Assembly: GCF_000429545.1 (NCBI RefSeq)
Contig: NZ_AUCB01000017.1
Coordinates: 42,741-106,740 of the forward strand
Direction of reading: 5' to 3'
Length of the DNA: 64,000 bases
DNA from: Arenibacter certesii DSM 19833
GTDB taxonomy: Bacteria > Bacteroidota > Bacteroidia > Flavobacteriales > Flavobacteriaceae
The notes below the pieces were generated by a model. That model ran no database searches. It saw nothing but the letters and a program-made list of their open reading frames with translations, and was not told the DNA's origin. A program made the position numbers and the translations under genes. Numbering within the stretch: the stretch's first letter is position 1; every line of letters starts with the position of its first letter. Below, piece after piece: positions 35,204-44,951 of the stretch.

Positions 35204-36700
35204 ATGAGTCTAAAATCGTTCGCAGCCAAAATATTTGCTGGAATCGTAGCAAAAAAAACTGCTAAATGGGTAAATAACCCTTTAGGAACGCAGGAAAAAG
35301 TATTTACTTCTCTGTTATCGCAAGCAAAGGATACTGTCTTTGGAAAGGATCATAATTTTTCCGAAATACACTCCCACGAAGATTTTGTGAAACATGTCCC
35401 TATAAGAGATTATGAAGAGTTAAAAGCATACGTAGAAAGGGTAGTTGCAGGGGAGAGCGATATATTATGGCCTGAAAAACCAGCCTATTTTGCCAAAACA
35501 TCAGGCACAACCTCCGGAGCAAAATACATTCCTATTACCAAAGAGTCCATCAAATACCAGGTAGAAGCTTCCCGTAACGCAATCCTAAACTACATCCATG
35601 AAACGGGTAAAGCAGATTTTGTAGACGGAAAAATGATATTTCTTCAGGGGAGTCCCATAATGAAAGAAAAGAATGGAATTAAAATAGGGAGGCTATCGGG
35701 AATATCCGCGCATTATGTACCCAACTACCTGCAAAAAAATAGACTTCCTAGCTGGGAAACCAATTGTTTGGAGGATTGGGATACTAAAGTCAATGAAGTA
35801 GTAAAGGAGACCGTAGACCAGGATATGACCATTATTGCAGGTATCCCTTCTTGGGTGCAAACCTACTTTGAAAAATTAAATACTACTACTGGGAAAAAAG
35901 TAGGAGATCTGTTCAAAAATTTTGAACTATTTATTTATGGAGGCGTTAACTACGAACCTTACCGTTCCAAGTTTGAGAACCTTATTGGGAGAAGGGTAGC
36001 TAGTATAGAATTGTTCCCCGCTAGTGAGGGATTTTTTGCCTATCAAGATTCGCAGACCGAAAAAGGTATGTTATTACTACTCAACTCAGGGATTTTTTAT
36101 GAGTTTGTAAAGTCCGACGAATTTTTTGTGGACAATCCAAAGCGACTCACTCTTAAAGATGTGGAGTTAGGAGTTAATTACGTAATGATTATCTCCACAA
36201 ATGCTGGACTATGGGGGTATAACCTAGGAGATACCATTCAGTTTATTTCTGTAAATCCCTATAAAATAATAGTATCAGGAAGGATAAAACATTTTATCTC
36301 TGCCTTTGGCGAGCATGTAATTGGCAAGGAAGTGGAAGAAGCCATGAAACAAGCCATAGAAGAAACCGATGCAAGGATTAATGAATTTACCGTTGCTCCA
36401 CAGATCAATCCAGAAGGTAAGGAGCTCCCCTATCACGAATGGTTTATTGAATTTGAGCAACTACCATCTGATCCTGAAAAATTTAGCCAAATTTTAGACA
36501 CCTCGCTACAACAACAGAATTCATATTATTTTGATTTAATAAAGGGTAAGATATTACAGCCCCTCAAGATCACTCAAATTAAGAAAGACGGATTTCAAGG
36601 TTATATGAAGTCCATCGGAAAATTAGGCGGACAAAATAAGGTACAGCGCTTATCCAACGATCGTAATGTAGCTGACGGTTTAAGGGAGTTTAAAATATGA
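35204..36700 (+). CDS. GH3-family acyl-adenylating enzyme
   Basis: 498 aa. Adenylation (ANL) fold of the GH3 branch, whose plant members join amino acids to auxin or jasmonate. ATP-binding SGTTSGAKYIPIT (P-loop-like motif 1), FIYGGVNYEPY, SIELFPASEGFFAYQD (motif 2) and YNLGDTIQF with GRIKHFISAFGEHV (motif 3/hinge) are clear. The C-terminal Lys in LGGQNKVQRL is the candidate catalytic lysine. Bacterial GH3 function is mostly unassigned. The gene sits between an M23 peptidase and a DUF6909-like gene, which hints at acyl-amide or envelope-linked work, but that is inference. Confidence 0.88.
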   Translation: MSLKSFAAKIFAGIVAKKTAKWVNNPLGTQEKVFTSLLSQAKDTVFGKDHNFSEIHSHEDFVKHVPIRDYEELKAYVERVVAGESDILWPEKPAYFAKTSGTTSGAKYIPITKESIKYQVEASRNAILNYIHETGKADFVDGKMIFLQGSPIMKEKNGIKIGRLSGISAHYVPNYLQKNRLPSWETNCLEDWDTKVNEVVKETVDQDMTIIAGIPSWVQTYFEKLNTTTGKKVGDLFKNFELFIYGGVNYEPYRSKFENLIGRRVASIELFPASEGFFAYQDSQTEKGMLLLLNSGIFYEFVKSDEFFVDNPKRLTLKDVELGVNYVMIISTNAGLWGYNLGDTIQFISVNPYKIIVSGRIKHFISAFGEHVIGKEVEEAMKQAIEETDARINEFTVAPQINPEGKELPYHEWFIEFEQLPSDPEKFSQILDTSLQQQNSYYFDLIKGKILQPLKITQIKKDGFQGYMKSIGKLGGQNKVQRLSNDRNVADGLREFKI

Positions 36701-36906
36701 TGGTACATCAACACCGTCTTTCTATGGGAATTTTTAGCTCCTAGCGTTTAATTAACTTCCCCCTTTCCTTACTAATTGGATTTTCGTTCCCGTAGCATTT
36801 AAATTATCTTAGCGTTACCATAAAAAAGCAAACAAATTCAACAAGACCACTCCTACTTATTGGAGATAGAAAAATTGCCACTAGAATTAGATACCAATAT
36901 AAATTG

Positions 36907-36914
36907 TAGTTTTG
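36907..36914 (+). promoter_or_regulatory. -7 element before the DUF6909-like gene
   Basis: TAGTTTTG fits TAnnTTTG and ends 8 nt before the ATG at 36923. No -33 half is convincing. Confidence 0.4.
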
Positions 36915-36922
36915 CATGAAAT

Positions 36923-38611
36923 ATGTCTATGAAAAAATCCACCAACACCACTAGGGCGCAAGAATCTACCAATGCGATTGAGCGGTTATATATTACCATG
37001 CGTCATTTATTTAACCGTGGCTTTTATAAGCCATCAGGGGTTTCAGGGGCAGCCCTTAGGCAATCCCTACTACAGCTAAGGCCTGAAATATATGGCTCTA
37101 TTGCAGAAGAGAAAACTGAGTTACATGGACTTATATATGTGCTAGAGCGCTTGCCTGAGGGTATTGAGCAGTGCCGGTACATTAACCTTACTTCGGACGA
37201 AGGCTATTCCAGTTCTCAATTTCAACCTATTATTCCTCCAAAAAGACGAAGAAACTGCTACAGAATAGATGATGAGCAGATGAATATTGAGATAACTAGG
37301 GGACGATCGGACATCTATGACATTCTTACCCATCTCACCTTCCTTTTTATTGAAGCTGAAAAAATTAGTAATCGGGTATTAATTGAAGATACCGATAACA
37401 CTATCCGGGATTGGGTAAAATTGGAAGAAGCAGCTCAACAAGAAGAACTTAGCCTTAAAGAACGTGAAGTGGCACTGACCCATGTGGCCAATATTTTAGG
37501 AAGGCCCTTTATAGAAGTTTTGGCGGTACACAAAATACTATCTATCGATAGCGATCCGGAGCGATTTCTAAAGATTATATATTGGTTGGGCAAATTGGCC
37601 ATTGAAGAAGTAACTACTGGTAATAAACGTGCTATTACATTTAGCCCGATGTTACGGGAGCGCTTGGGCCATCATATCCATGGAGAGCGTTGGGCGAATA
37701 CCATAAAGGAAAAATTGCGCGAAAATAATTTGTTGGGACGACCTATACACATAATAAGTGCCAATATGCATAGCGTAATGAATTCTTTGTTCGCTAAAAA
37801 AGCGTTATCCAAGGAATTTGCAAATAACGATAGTCTTTCCATTTATGAGGCCTTAAGTAATTCGGAGAATTCCATGCTTAGGGATAAGGTGACCGCTTTA
37901 GCAATGAAAAACGGAATGATCCCTATAAACGATATTTCGGGAACTAATATAGATGTTCAAATCTTTGACTTGGCCAAATTGGGGACGGGCACATGTGGTT
38001 ATGAATTACAAAATAAAACTGAAAACGAGACACCTGTCATCTTTGTTATGGATTATGCCTTTGGAGAACAGGCATATGAGACTATAGATGAACTTTTAAA
38101 ACCGTATAGAACTAAAAAAAACCAAGAGGTATTTTTAAATGTTGCATCTATTTCTATTATGGGTAAAGCAGGGATTCTAGATGGTGGAAAAGGGGATATT
38201 ATGATTCCGGATGCTCATATATTTGAAGGGAGCGCGGACAACTATCCTTTTAAAAATGAATTAAGCAGGTCCGACTTTGAAGGAAACGGGTTAAAGGTGC
38301 TACAAGGAGCTATGGTTACGGTTTTAGGAACTTCCTTGCAGAATAAGGATATCCTAAAATTCTTCCATCAATCTACTTGGAACGTAATTGGGTTGGAGAT
38401 GGAAGGAGTTCATTATCAAAAGGCCATTCAATCTGCTTCCAAGATACGGAAGAGTATTAGGGAAGATGTTAAGGTAAGGTATGCTTATTACGCTTCAGAC
38501 AACCCTTTGGAGACGGGAAGCACCCTAGCTTCTGGCGGCTTGGGAACCACTGGGGTAAAACCAACCTATTTGATTACCGACAAAATACTTACACAAATAT
38601 TTAATTCTTAA
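36923..38611 (+). CDS. DUF6909-like protein with phosphorylase-like C-terminal half
   Basis: 562 aa, cytoplasmic. I recognise the N-terminal half (RLYITMRHLFNRGFYKPSG; LYITMRHLF) only as a conserved Flavobacteriaceae family I believe is DUF6909. The C-terminal half (about 260-560) carries SIMGKAGILDGGKGDIMIPD (412-431) and GLEMEGVHYQKAI (490-502). Both resemble nucleoside phosphorylase/AMP nucleosidase superfamily blocks: the 'AG..GGxxGD' phosphate/ribose loop and the 'EMEG' substrate Glu/Met pair. That reading is inference. A second possible start, ATG at 36929, is 2 codons downstream. It is followed after 6 bp by the Wzz-like gene and the rfb operon. Confidence 0.7.
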   Translation: MSMKKSTNTTRAQESTNAIERLYITMRHLFNRGFYKPSGVSGAALRQSLLQLRPEIYGSIAEEKTELHGLIYVLERLPEGIEQCRYINLTSDEGYSSSQFQPIIPPKRRRNCYRIDDEQMNIEITRGRSDIYDILTHLTFLFIEAEKISNRVLIEDTDNTIRDWVKLEEAAQQEELSLKEREVALTHVANILGRPFIEVLAVHKILSIDSDPERFLKIIYWLGKLAIEEVTTGNKRAITFSPMLRERLGHHIHGERWANTIKEKLRENNLLGRPIHIISANMHSVMNSLFAKKALSKEFANNDSLSIYEALSNSENSMLRDKVTALAMKNGMIPINDISGTNIDVQIFDLAKLGTGTCGYELQNKTENETPVIFVMDYAFGEQAYETIDELLKPYRTKKNQEVFLNVASISIMGKAGILDGGKGDIMIPDAHIFEGSADNYPFKNELSRSDFEGNGLKVLQGAMVTVLGTSLQNKDILKFFHQSTWNVIGLEMEGVHYQKAIQSASKIRKSIREDVKVRYAYYASDNPLETGSTLASGGLGTTGVKPTYLITDKILTQIFNS

Positions 38612-38617
38612 GTTTCT

Positions 38618-39673
38618 ATGGCCGATCAATCACAAACACCCAGAAACTCCTCCTCAGAGGAGATAGATTTGGGGCACCTCTTCCAACTAATTGGCAACGT
38701 ATTCAAAAAAATATTTCTTTTTATAGGGAATGTATTTAAAGGTATATTCCATGTCATTATCTTATTCCTGCTTTTTTTACAAAGGCATTTTCTAAAGTTT
38801 GTGATTACGGGGATTATTGGCTTGGCCTTAGGTATCTATTTAGACATGACCAAGGAACCTAGGTATCTTTCTACCATGGTTGTGGAGCCCAATTTTAATA
38901 GTGTTCAACAATTGTACAATAATATTAATTTCTACCATGAATTGGCAGAAGCCCAAGATTCACTTGCCTTGTCAGAAGCATTGGATATATCCGTTAAGGA
39001 GGCATCCTATATTAAGGAATTTCAAGTTGAATCCTATTCCGACGAAAACCAAAAGGTGCAGTTATTCGACAAATTTGTACGTAGCTTGGATTCTACCACC
39101 AAAAAGGCCATAGATATGCAGAACTTTCTGAAGAATTTTAATTCTTTGGATGCTCGGTTCCACACTATATCCGTTATAGCCTCCAATAGTTCCATAGCAA
39201 AAAAATTACAGCCTTCCATTATAGGTTCTATCTCCAGAAATGAATATTTTCAGTTGCAGCAGAATATTAGCGATCAAAATATAAATTTACAGGACAGCCT
39301 TTATAAGAAGCAATTAATGGAAGTAGACTCCCTACAACAGCTATACAAAAGGGTAATGGTAAAAGAGGCCGAGAAACCTATGCAGGGGACAAACATTAAC
39401 CTTGGTCAGGGCGAAGGAAAAGAAAATAAGGAACTGGCCTTGATTACCCAAGTAGAGCGACTAAAAGAGAATTTGGTTTTATTGAATGAGGAGCGCGCCA
39501 ATAAATCTAGTATCCTAAATGTAATCTCTGCTTTTCCACGGAGAGGGGTGGAAGTAAAAGGCGTTTTAAACAGCAACAAATTTTGGATTCCACTTGGGTT
39601 TATTGGGATAGCGTTAGTTGTTTTAAGTTTATTGGAATTAAACAGCTATTTAAAGAACTATAAAAAAGAATAG
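38618..39673 (+). CDS. Two-TM chain-length-determinant-like (Wzz-type) protein
   Basis: 351 aa. TM1 sits at about 53-73 (FLKFVITGIIGLALGIYLDM) after a hydrophobic stretch at 30-52, and TM2 near 320-340 (FWIPLGFIGIALVVLSLLEL). The periplasmic part between them is helical with heptad-like runs (SLYKKQLMEVDSLQQLYKRV; LALITQVERLKENLVLLNEE). This is the layout of polysaccharide co-polymerases (Wzz/YveK), although sequence similarity is weak. No fused or adjacent tyrosine kinase is seen. Its place directly before rfbB (2 bp) supports a role in setting polymer length. Confidence 0.65.
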   Translation: MADQSQTPRNSSSEEIDLGHLFQLIGNVFKKIFLFIGNVFKGIFHVIILFLLFLQRHFLKFVITGIIGLALGIYLDMTKEPRYLSTMVVEPNFNSVQQLYNNINFYHELAEAQDSLALSEALDISVKEASYIKEFQVESYSDENQKVQLFDKFVRSLDSTTKKAIDMQNFLKNFNSLDARFHTISVIASNSSIAKKLQPSIIGSISRNEYFQLQQNISDQNINLQDSLYKKQLMEVDSLQQLYKRVMVKEAEKPMQGTNINLGQGEGKENKELALITQVERLKENLVLLNEERANKSSILNVISAFPRRGVEVKGVLNSNKFWIPLGFIGIALVVLSLLELNSYLKNYKKE

Positions 39674-39675
39674 TT

Positions 39676-40719
39676 ATGAATATATTAGTTACCGGTGGGG
39701 CCGGCTTCATAGGATCTCATGTAGTAAGAAGATTGGTAAACACCTATCCAAATTACCATATTTATAATTTGGACGCCCTGACCTATGCTGGAAATCTTGA
39801 AAATTTAACTGATGTGGAATTGGCTTCAAATTATACCTTTATCAAAGGAGATATTACGGATGCCGATTTTATAGATGCTCTTTTTACAAAACACAAATTC
39901 GATGGAGTAATCCATTTGGCGGCGGAATCTCATGTAGATAGGTCCATAACAGACCCCATGTCCTTTGTAAAAACCAATGTGATGGGGACCGTGCATCTCT
40001 TAAATGCTTTTAAATCTATTTGGAAAGATAATTTTAATGGAAAGCGGTTTTATCATGTTAGTACAGATGAAGTATATGGTTCTTTGGGTAAAACCGGTTT
40101 GTTTACAGAAACCACTTCCTATGACCCCAATTCTCCTTATTCAGCCTCCAAAGCCAGTTCTGATCACTTTGTAAGAGCCTATGGTGAAACCTATGGAATG
40201 CCCTATGTAATCAGTAATTGTTCCAACAATTACGGTCCCAATCATTTTCCTGAGAAATTAATTCCACTATTCATAAATAACATTATCCAAAATAAACCCT
40301 TGCCGGTCTACGGCGATGGAAATTATACCAGGGATTGGCTGTTTGTGGAAGATCATGCAAGGGCAATAGATCTAGTATTCCATGACGGAAATAATGGGGA
40401 AACCTACAACATTGGTGGTTTTAACGAGTGGACCAATCTAAACCTGGTAAAATTGCTGTGTCAACAAATGGATGAAAAGCTGGGGAGACCCACTGGGGAA
40501 AGCGAAAAATTGATTACCTACGTAAAGGACAGACCCGGTCACGATTTGCGTTATGCAATTGATTCCACCAAAATTAATAAAGAGCTCGGATGGAAACCTT
40601 CCGTTACCTTTGAAGAAGGCCTAGCAAAGACCATTGACTGGTATTTAGCAAATGAGGAGTGGCTCTCCAGTGTTACTTCAGGAGACTATCAAACCTACTA
40701 TAAGAAACAATACCAATAA
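39676..40719 (+). CDS. rfbB: dTDP-glucose 4,6-dehydratase
   Basis: 347 aa extended SDR. It converts dTDP-glucose to dTDP-4-keto-6-deoxyglucose, the branch point for rhamnose and for 4-amino-4,6-dideoxy sugars. NAD-binding TGGAGFIGSHVVRRL, FYHVSTDEVYG (catalytic Ser/Thr-Asp-Glu) and YSASKASSDHFVRAY (YxxxK) are present. First gene of rfbBACD. Confidence 0.97.
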   Translation: MNILVTGGAGFIGSHVVRRLVNTYPNYHIYNLDALTYAGNLENLTDVELASNYTFIKGDITDADFIDALFTKHKFDGVIHLAAESHVDRSITDPMSFVKTNVMGTVHLLNAFKSIWKDNFNGKRFYHVSTDEVYGSLGKTGLFTETTSYDPNSPYSASKASSDHFVRAYGETYGMPYVISNCSNNYGPNHFPEKLIPLFINNIIQNKPLPVYGDGNYTRDWLFVEDHARAIDLVFHDGNNGETYNIGGFNEWTNLNLVKLLCQQMDEKLGRPTGESEKLITYVKDRPGHDLRYAIDSTKINKELGWKPSVTFEEGLAKTIDWYLANEEWLSSVTSGDYQTYYKKQYQ

Positions 40720-40728
40720 ATACTCAAA

Positions 40729-41595
40729 ATGAAAGGAATAATATTAGCTGGGGGATCCGGCACTAGGTTACATCCGCTTACCTTAACTGTAAGTAAGCAG
40801 CTAATGCCCATTTATGACAAGCCCATGATCTACTATCCGCTTTCAACTTTAATGTATGCGGGTATTACGGAAATATTGATTATTTCTACCCCTAAAGACC
40901 TTCCATTATTTAAAGAGCTATTGGGAGATGGAAAAAAATATGGTTGTTCTTTTGAATACGCCGTTCAAGCAGAACCCAATGGATTGGCAGAGGCCTTTTT
41001 AATTGGAGAAGACTTCATTGGGAATGATAAAGTAGCCCTAATTTTGGGAGATAATATTTTCTACGGTTCTGGCTTAGCTAAATTATTACAGGCAAATAAC
41101 AATCCAGATGGGGGAATAATTTATGCTTACCGAGTACATGATCCAGAACGTTATGGGGTGGTGGAATTTAATGCAGATGGAAAAGTAATTAGTATTGAGG
41201 AAAAACCGGAAAAACCCAAATCCAACTACGCGGTTCCTGGGATATATTTTTATGACAATGACGTAGTTGAAATTGCTAAAAATATTACTCCAAGCCACAG
41301 AGGCGAAATAGAAATTACAGACGTAAACAAAGAATACCTTAAACGGGATAAATTAAGCGTAAGTATATTAGACCGAGGTACTGCTTGGTTAGATACAGGC
41401 ACCTTTGCCTCGTTAATGCAGGCATCGCAGTTTGTAGAAGTCATAGAAGAGCGTCAGGGGCTTAAAATAGGAGCCATTGAAGGCGCAGCCTATGAAATGG
41501 GCTATATTAGCAAGGAACAGTTTGTAGCGCTCGCAGAACCCCTTTTGAAAAGTGGCTATGGAAAAAATTTATTGGGAATATTGAATCAAAATTAA
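40729..41595 (+). CDS. rfbA: Glucose-1-phosphate thymidylyltransferase
   Basis: 288 aa. It makes dTDP-glucose from dTTP and glucose-1-phosphate. Nucleotide loop [11 protein letters not shown], then [19 protein letters not shown] and [11 protein letters not shown] with the metal-binding Asp, plus [17 protein letters not shown] are typical. Its stop overlaps the rfbC start by one base. Confidence 0.97.
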   Translation: MKGIILAGGSGTRLHPLTLTVSKQLMPIYDKPMIYYPLSTLMYAGITEILIISTPKDLPLFKELLGDGKKYGCSFEYAVQAEPNGLAEAFLIGEDFIGNDKVALILGDNIFYGSGLAKLLQANNNPDGGIIYAYRVHDPERYGVVEFNADGKVISIEEKPEKPKSNYAVPGIYFYDNDVVEIAKNITPSHRGEIEITDVNKEYLKRDKLSVSILDRGTAWLDTGTFASLMQASQFVEVIEERQGLKIGAIEGAAYEMGYISKEQFVALAEPLLKSGYGKNLLGILNQN

Positions 41596-42140
41596 TGAAC
41601 GTTAGAGAGACCCATCTTAAAGGATGTTTTATTATAGAACCAACAGTATTTAAGGACAATAGGGGATATTTTTTTGAAAGTTTTAATACCAAGAACCTAA
41701 ATGAAGCCCTTAAGAAAAATATAAACTTTGTACAAGACAATCAATCTTATTCATATAGGGGAGTGATAAGGGCAATACATTATCAGACAGGTGAATATGC
41801 ACAAGCTAAACTAGTACGGGTACTTAGTGGTAAGGTTTTGGATGTAGCGGTAGATTTAAGACAAGATTCTCCCACTTTTGGGCAGTATGTTGCCGTAGAA
41901 CTATCTGCCGAAAACAAAAAACAACTATTTATCCCTAAGGGGTTTGGACATGGTTTCTCAGTTTTGAGCGAAACCGCCGAGTTCTTTTATAAATGTGACA
42001 ATTTTTATAACAAAGACTCAGAAGGTGGTGTTATTTATAATGATCCGAGGTTAAATATAGATTGGCAACTACCTTATGATGAAATAAAAGTATCTAAAAA
42101 AGACTTAGAATTACCCGTTTTAGAAAATGCACGCCTATAA
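41595..42140 (+). CDS. rfbC: dTDP-4-dehydrorhamnose 3,5-epimerase
   Basis: 181 aa cupin-like epimerase. Conserved RGYFFESFN, GVIRAIHYQTGEYAQAKLVRV (catalytic His in the HYQ motif) and IPKGFGHGFSVLSETAEFFYKC are present. It overlaps rfbA and rfbD by one base each (TAATG junctions), so translation is coupled. Confidence 0.96.
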   Translation: MNVRETHLKGCFIIEPTVFKDNRGYFFESFNTKNLNEALKKNINFVQDNQSYSYRGVIRAIHYQTGEYAQAKLVRVLSGKVLDVAVDLRQDSPTFGQYVAVELSAENKKQLFIPKGFGHGFSVLSETAEFFYKCDNFYNKDSEGGVIYNDPRLNIDWQLPYDEIKVSKKDLELPVLENARL

Positions 42141-42994
42141 TGGGAGCTGAAAAAAACATACGTTCAAAAATACTGATTACCGGAGCTAATGGACAGTTGG
42201 GGAGATCTTTACAAAATGTGGCAAAGCGATATCCTGAATATGATTTCCATTTTAAAACCTCCAAGGAACTAGACATAACCTCGAAGGAGAATATAAACAA
42301 ACTGTTTGCGCATGAAAAGTTCGACTATTGTATTAATTGCGCGGCTTATACTGCAGTGGATAAGGCAGAAACAGATCAAGAAAACGCTTTTTTAGTGAAT
42401 GCTGAAGCGGTCAAATATTTGTCAGAAGCTTGCAAGGCGCAGAATGCTGTTTTAATACATATTTCTACCGATTTTGTATTTGACGGATCCAAGACAACGC
42501 CTTACACAGAGGAAGATACTCCAAACCCAATAAACGTATATGGGGCTTCCAAATTAAAAGGGGAACAATACGTGCAGGATATCTTGAAAAATTATTTTAT
42601 CATACGCACATCATGGGTATATTCTGAGTACGGGAATAATTTTGTAAAAACCATGTTGCGTTTGGGTACTGAAAGAGATGAACTTAATGTGGTTAACGAT
42701 CAGATAGGATCCCCCACATATGCTGGAGATCTAGCCGAAGCAATAATGAAAATCATCAATTTAGAAGCAACCAATTATGGAATCTATCATTATAGCAGTG
42801 AAGGAGCTATTAGTTGGTATGATTTTGCAAAGGAAATTTTTGAAACCAAAGGAATGACTATAAAAGTAAATCCAATCCCATCGGAAGCATATCCAACACC
42901 TGCGAAGAGGCCCGCTTTTAGTGTAATGGATCTATCGAAATTTAATCGATTTATTGTTATTCCTGGTTGGAAAAAAGGTTTGAAAAATGTCTAA
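42140..42994 (+). CDS. rfbD: dTDP-4-dehydrorhamnose reductase
   Basis: 284 aa SDR that completes dTDP-L-rhamnose. NAD(P) motif TGANGQLGRSL, then CINCAAYTAVDKAETD, ISTDFVFDGS and VYGASKLKGEQ (YxxxK), with TPAKRPAFSVMD at the C-terminus, identify RfbD. A few residues precede the usual start, but the coupled ATG at 42140 is the natural one. Confidence 0.96.
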   Translation: MGAEKNIRSKILITGANGQLGRSLQNVAKRYPEYDFHFKTSKELDITSKENINKLFAHEKFDYCINCAAYTAVDKAETDQENAFLVNAEAVKYLSEACKAQNAVLIHISTDFVFDGSKTTPYTEEDTPNPINVYGASKLKGEQYVQDILKNYFIIRTSWVYSEYGNNFVKTMLRLGTERDELNVVNDQIGSPTYAGDLAEAIMKIINLEATNYGIYHYSSEGAISWYDFAKEIFETKGMTIKVNPIPSEAYPTPAKRPAFSVMDLSKFNRFIVIPGWKKGLKNV

Positions 42995-43001
42995 TTATAT
43001 T

Positions 43002-43499
43002 ATGAACCTTAAGAATATAATTGTTTCCGTATTTTCTCTTCTACTCTTATTTTCATGTAATACTCGGAAAAAGAATGCTAGTAAGGATGTTTTTAATATA
43101 ACCTTAGTAGCCAAGGTTTTAGAAAATGATAAATTTCAAGTCTTTTATATAGACGAGTTAAATAAAGGATATACAGAAGACAAACGGATAGTTGCCAATG
43201 TAAAAAAGTCGCCCAATTTTCAGGAAATAACTTTTGAGTTAAACACCATACCTTTAACATTTAGAATAGACCTAGGCGAAAACGGTCATAATTCAATTGT
43301 AGAAGTTGATAAAATTATCTTGGATAGTGGAAATAGGAAAATTGAACTAAACAGTGATGTGATGCATCGATTTTTTGATACCAACATTTATACCAGTAAG
43401 GTTGGTAATGGGTATCATAGAAGTGCTGTAGAGGGAAGATATGACCCATTTATAAGCGCTACCGCACTGTTAGAAAAGAAACTGGAACTAGAGTTTTAA
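43002..43499 (+). CDS. Small lipoprotein of unknown function
   Basis: 165 aa from ATG 43002. MNLKNIIVSVFSLLLLFSC is a lipoprotein signal with the lipobox cysteine at 19; an in-frame ATG at 42987 overlaps rfbD and adds five residues. The mature part has alternating beta-like stretches (FQEITFELNTIPLTFRID) and a C-terminus ending TALLEKKLELEF. I do not recognise a family. Located between rfbD and the flippase gene, it belongs to the polysaccharide operon. Confidence 0.7.
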   Translation: MNLKNIIVSVFSLLLLFSCNTRKKNASKDVFNITLVAKVLENDKFQVFYIDELNKGYTEDKRIVANVKKSPNFQEITFELNTIPLTFRIDLGENGHNSIVEVDKIILDSGNRKIELNSDVMHRFFDTNIYTSKVGNGYHRSAVEGRYDPFISATALLEKKLELEF

Positions 43500-43510
43500 A
43501 ATTACATCTA

Positions 43511-44944
43511 ATGTCCCTTAAAAAGAAAACTCTATATGGATTTATATGGATGTCTATAGACGTCCTTTTTCTGCGGGGACTGGCATTTGTAACCTCAATT
43601 GTATTAGCGAGAATACTAAACCCAGAAGAGTTTGGTCTAGTGGGTATGATCGCTGTACTTATAGCAATTGGGACAACTTTTGTGGATTCTGGGTTATCAG
43701 AATCATTAATAAGAACAAAAAACACGAACGATAAGGATTATTCTTCCATCCTTATCATGAATTTGATTATTGCTATCATCATCTATACGACCCTTTATTT
43801 TACTGCTCCATTGGTGTCTAATTTTTATAATCAGCCACTACTCACAAATCTTATTAGGGTCTATGGAATTTGTTTTATACTAACAGCCTTATCCGCTACA
43901 CAAATTGCTATTTTATTAAAAAAACTAGAGTTCCGTAAGCTTACCTTATTAAATTTACCTGGAGCAATAATTGGATCCATCATTGGTATTGTTCTAGGAA
44001 TTAAAGGTTTTGGAGTATGGAGCATTATATTTATGTATATAGCCTCCCAAGCGGTTCAAACTATATTTTTATGGATTTTCTCTACGTGGAAACCAAGTTT
44101 CACCTTTTCTGTTGAAAAGATTAAGCTCCATTTTAGTTTTGGATATAAGTTATTAATTTCAGGATTGTTAAACTCGGTTTTCAATAATGTCTATAATGTG
44201 TTAATAGGGAAATACTTTCCCATTAAATCCCTAGGCTATTACGAAAGGGCAAATGCATTTAGTAATCAACCTGTCTCTATATTGTCTAGTATAATAAGTA
44301 AAGTAACCTACCCTATTCTAGCGAATATGCAGGAAGAAAAGGAGAAGATTACTAAAATATATAAACAGATGTTCCAAACTACCTATTTTTTAACCACCCC
44401 TTTAATGATTCTATTAGCGGGCAATGCCATGCAGATTTTTCAGCTTATACTAGGAGAAAAATGGTTGGGTGCCGTACCCTATTTCCAAATTCTGTGTGTA
44501 GCTGCTATTTTCTATCCGATTAATGCGTTCAACTTAAATATATTAAAGGTTTTTGGAAGAACAGATTTGTTTTTAAGGCTTGAAATAATTAAAAAACTAA
44601 TTATTATAATCAATGTAACTATTGGTTTCTATTTTGGAATTTACGGATTGTTATGGAGCAGTGTTTTATCATCCTTCCTAGCTGTAATGGTAAACGGTCA
44701 CTATAGCTCTTTAATAATAAATTATTCCACCAGAAATCAATTATTGGACATGTTACCCATTTCACTAATTTGCACCGCTATGTTTTTAATTATCAATTAC
44801 TTATCCAACGCATTACCCGTAGATTATGGTTTTATGCGTATAATAATATCTTCTATAATTGGATTGTTATTTTACCTAATTAGCTGTAAACTTTTAAAAT
44901 TACCGGTAATCGGCTATACCTTAAACTTTATAAATCCAAAATAA
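43511..44944 (+). CDS. wzx: Polysaccharide flippase (MOP/Wzx, WzxC-type)
   Basis: 477 aa with 12-14 hydrophobic helices. The N-terminus (LYGFIWMSIDVLFLRGLAFV; ILARILNPEEFGLVGMIAVL) is the signature of the WzxC/'lipopolysaccharide biosynthesis protein' branch of the MOP superfamily. It flips undecaprenyl-linked repeat units across the inner membrane. Starts 11 bp after the lipoprotein gene. Confidence 0.9.
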   Translation: MSLKKKTLYGFIWMSIDVLFLRGLAFVTSIVLARILNPEEFGLVGMIAVLIAIGTTFVDSGLSESLIRTKNTNDKDYSSILIMNLIIAIIIYTTLYFTAPLVSNFYNQPLLTNLIRVYGICFILTALSATQIAILLKKLEFRKLTLLNLPGAIIGSIIGIVLGIKGFGVWSIIFMYIASQAVQTIFLWIFSTWKPSFTFSVEKIKLHFSFGYKLLISGLLNSVFNNVYNVLIGKYFPIKSLGYYERANAFSNQPVSILSSIISKVTYPILANMQEEKEKITKIYKQMFQTTYFLTTPLMILLAGNAMQIFQLILGEKWLGAVPYFQILCVAAIFYPINAFNLNILKVFGRTDLFLRLEIIKKLIIIINVTIGFYFGIYGLLWSSVLSSFLAVMVNGHYSSLIINYSTRNQLLDMLPISLICTAMFLIINYLSNALPVDYGFMRIIISSIIGLLFYLISCKLLKLPVIGYTLNFINPK

Positions 44945-44951
44945 CCTAAAA

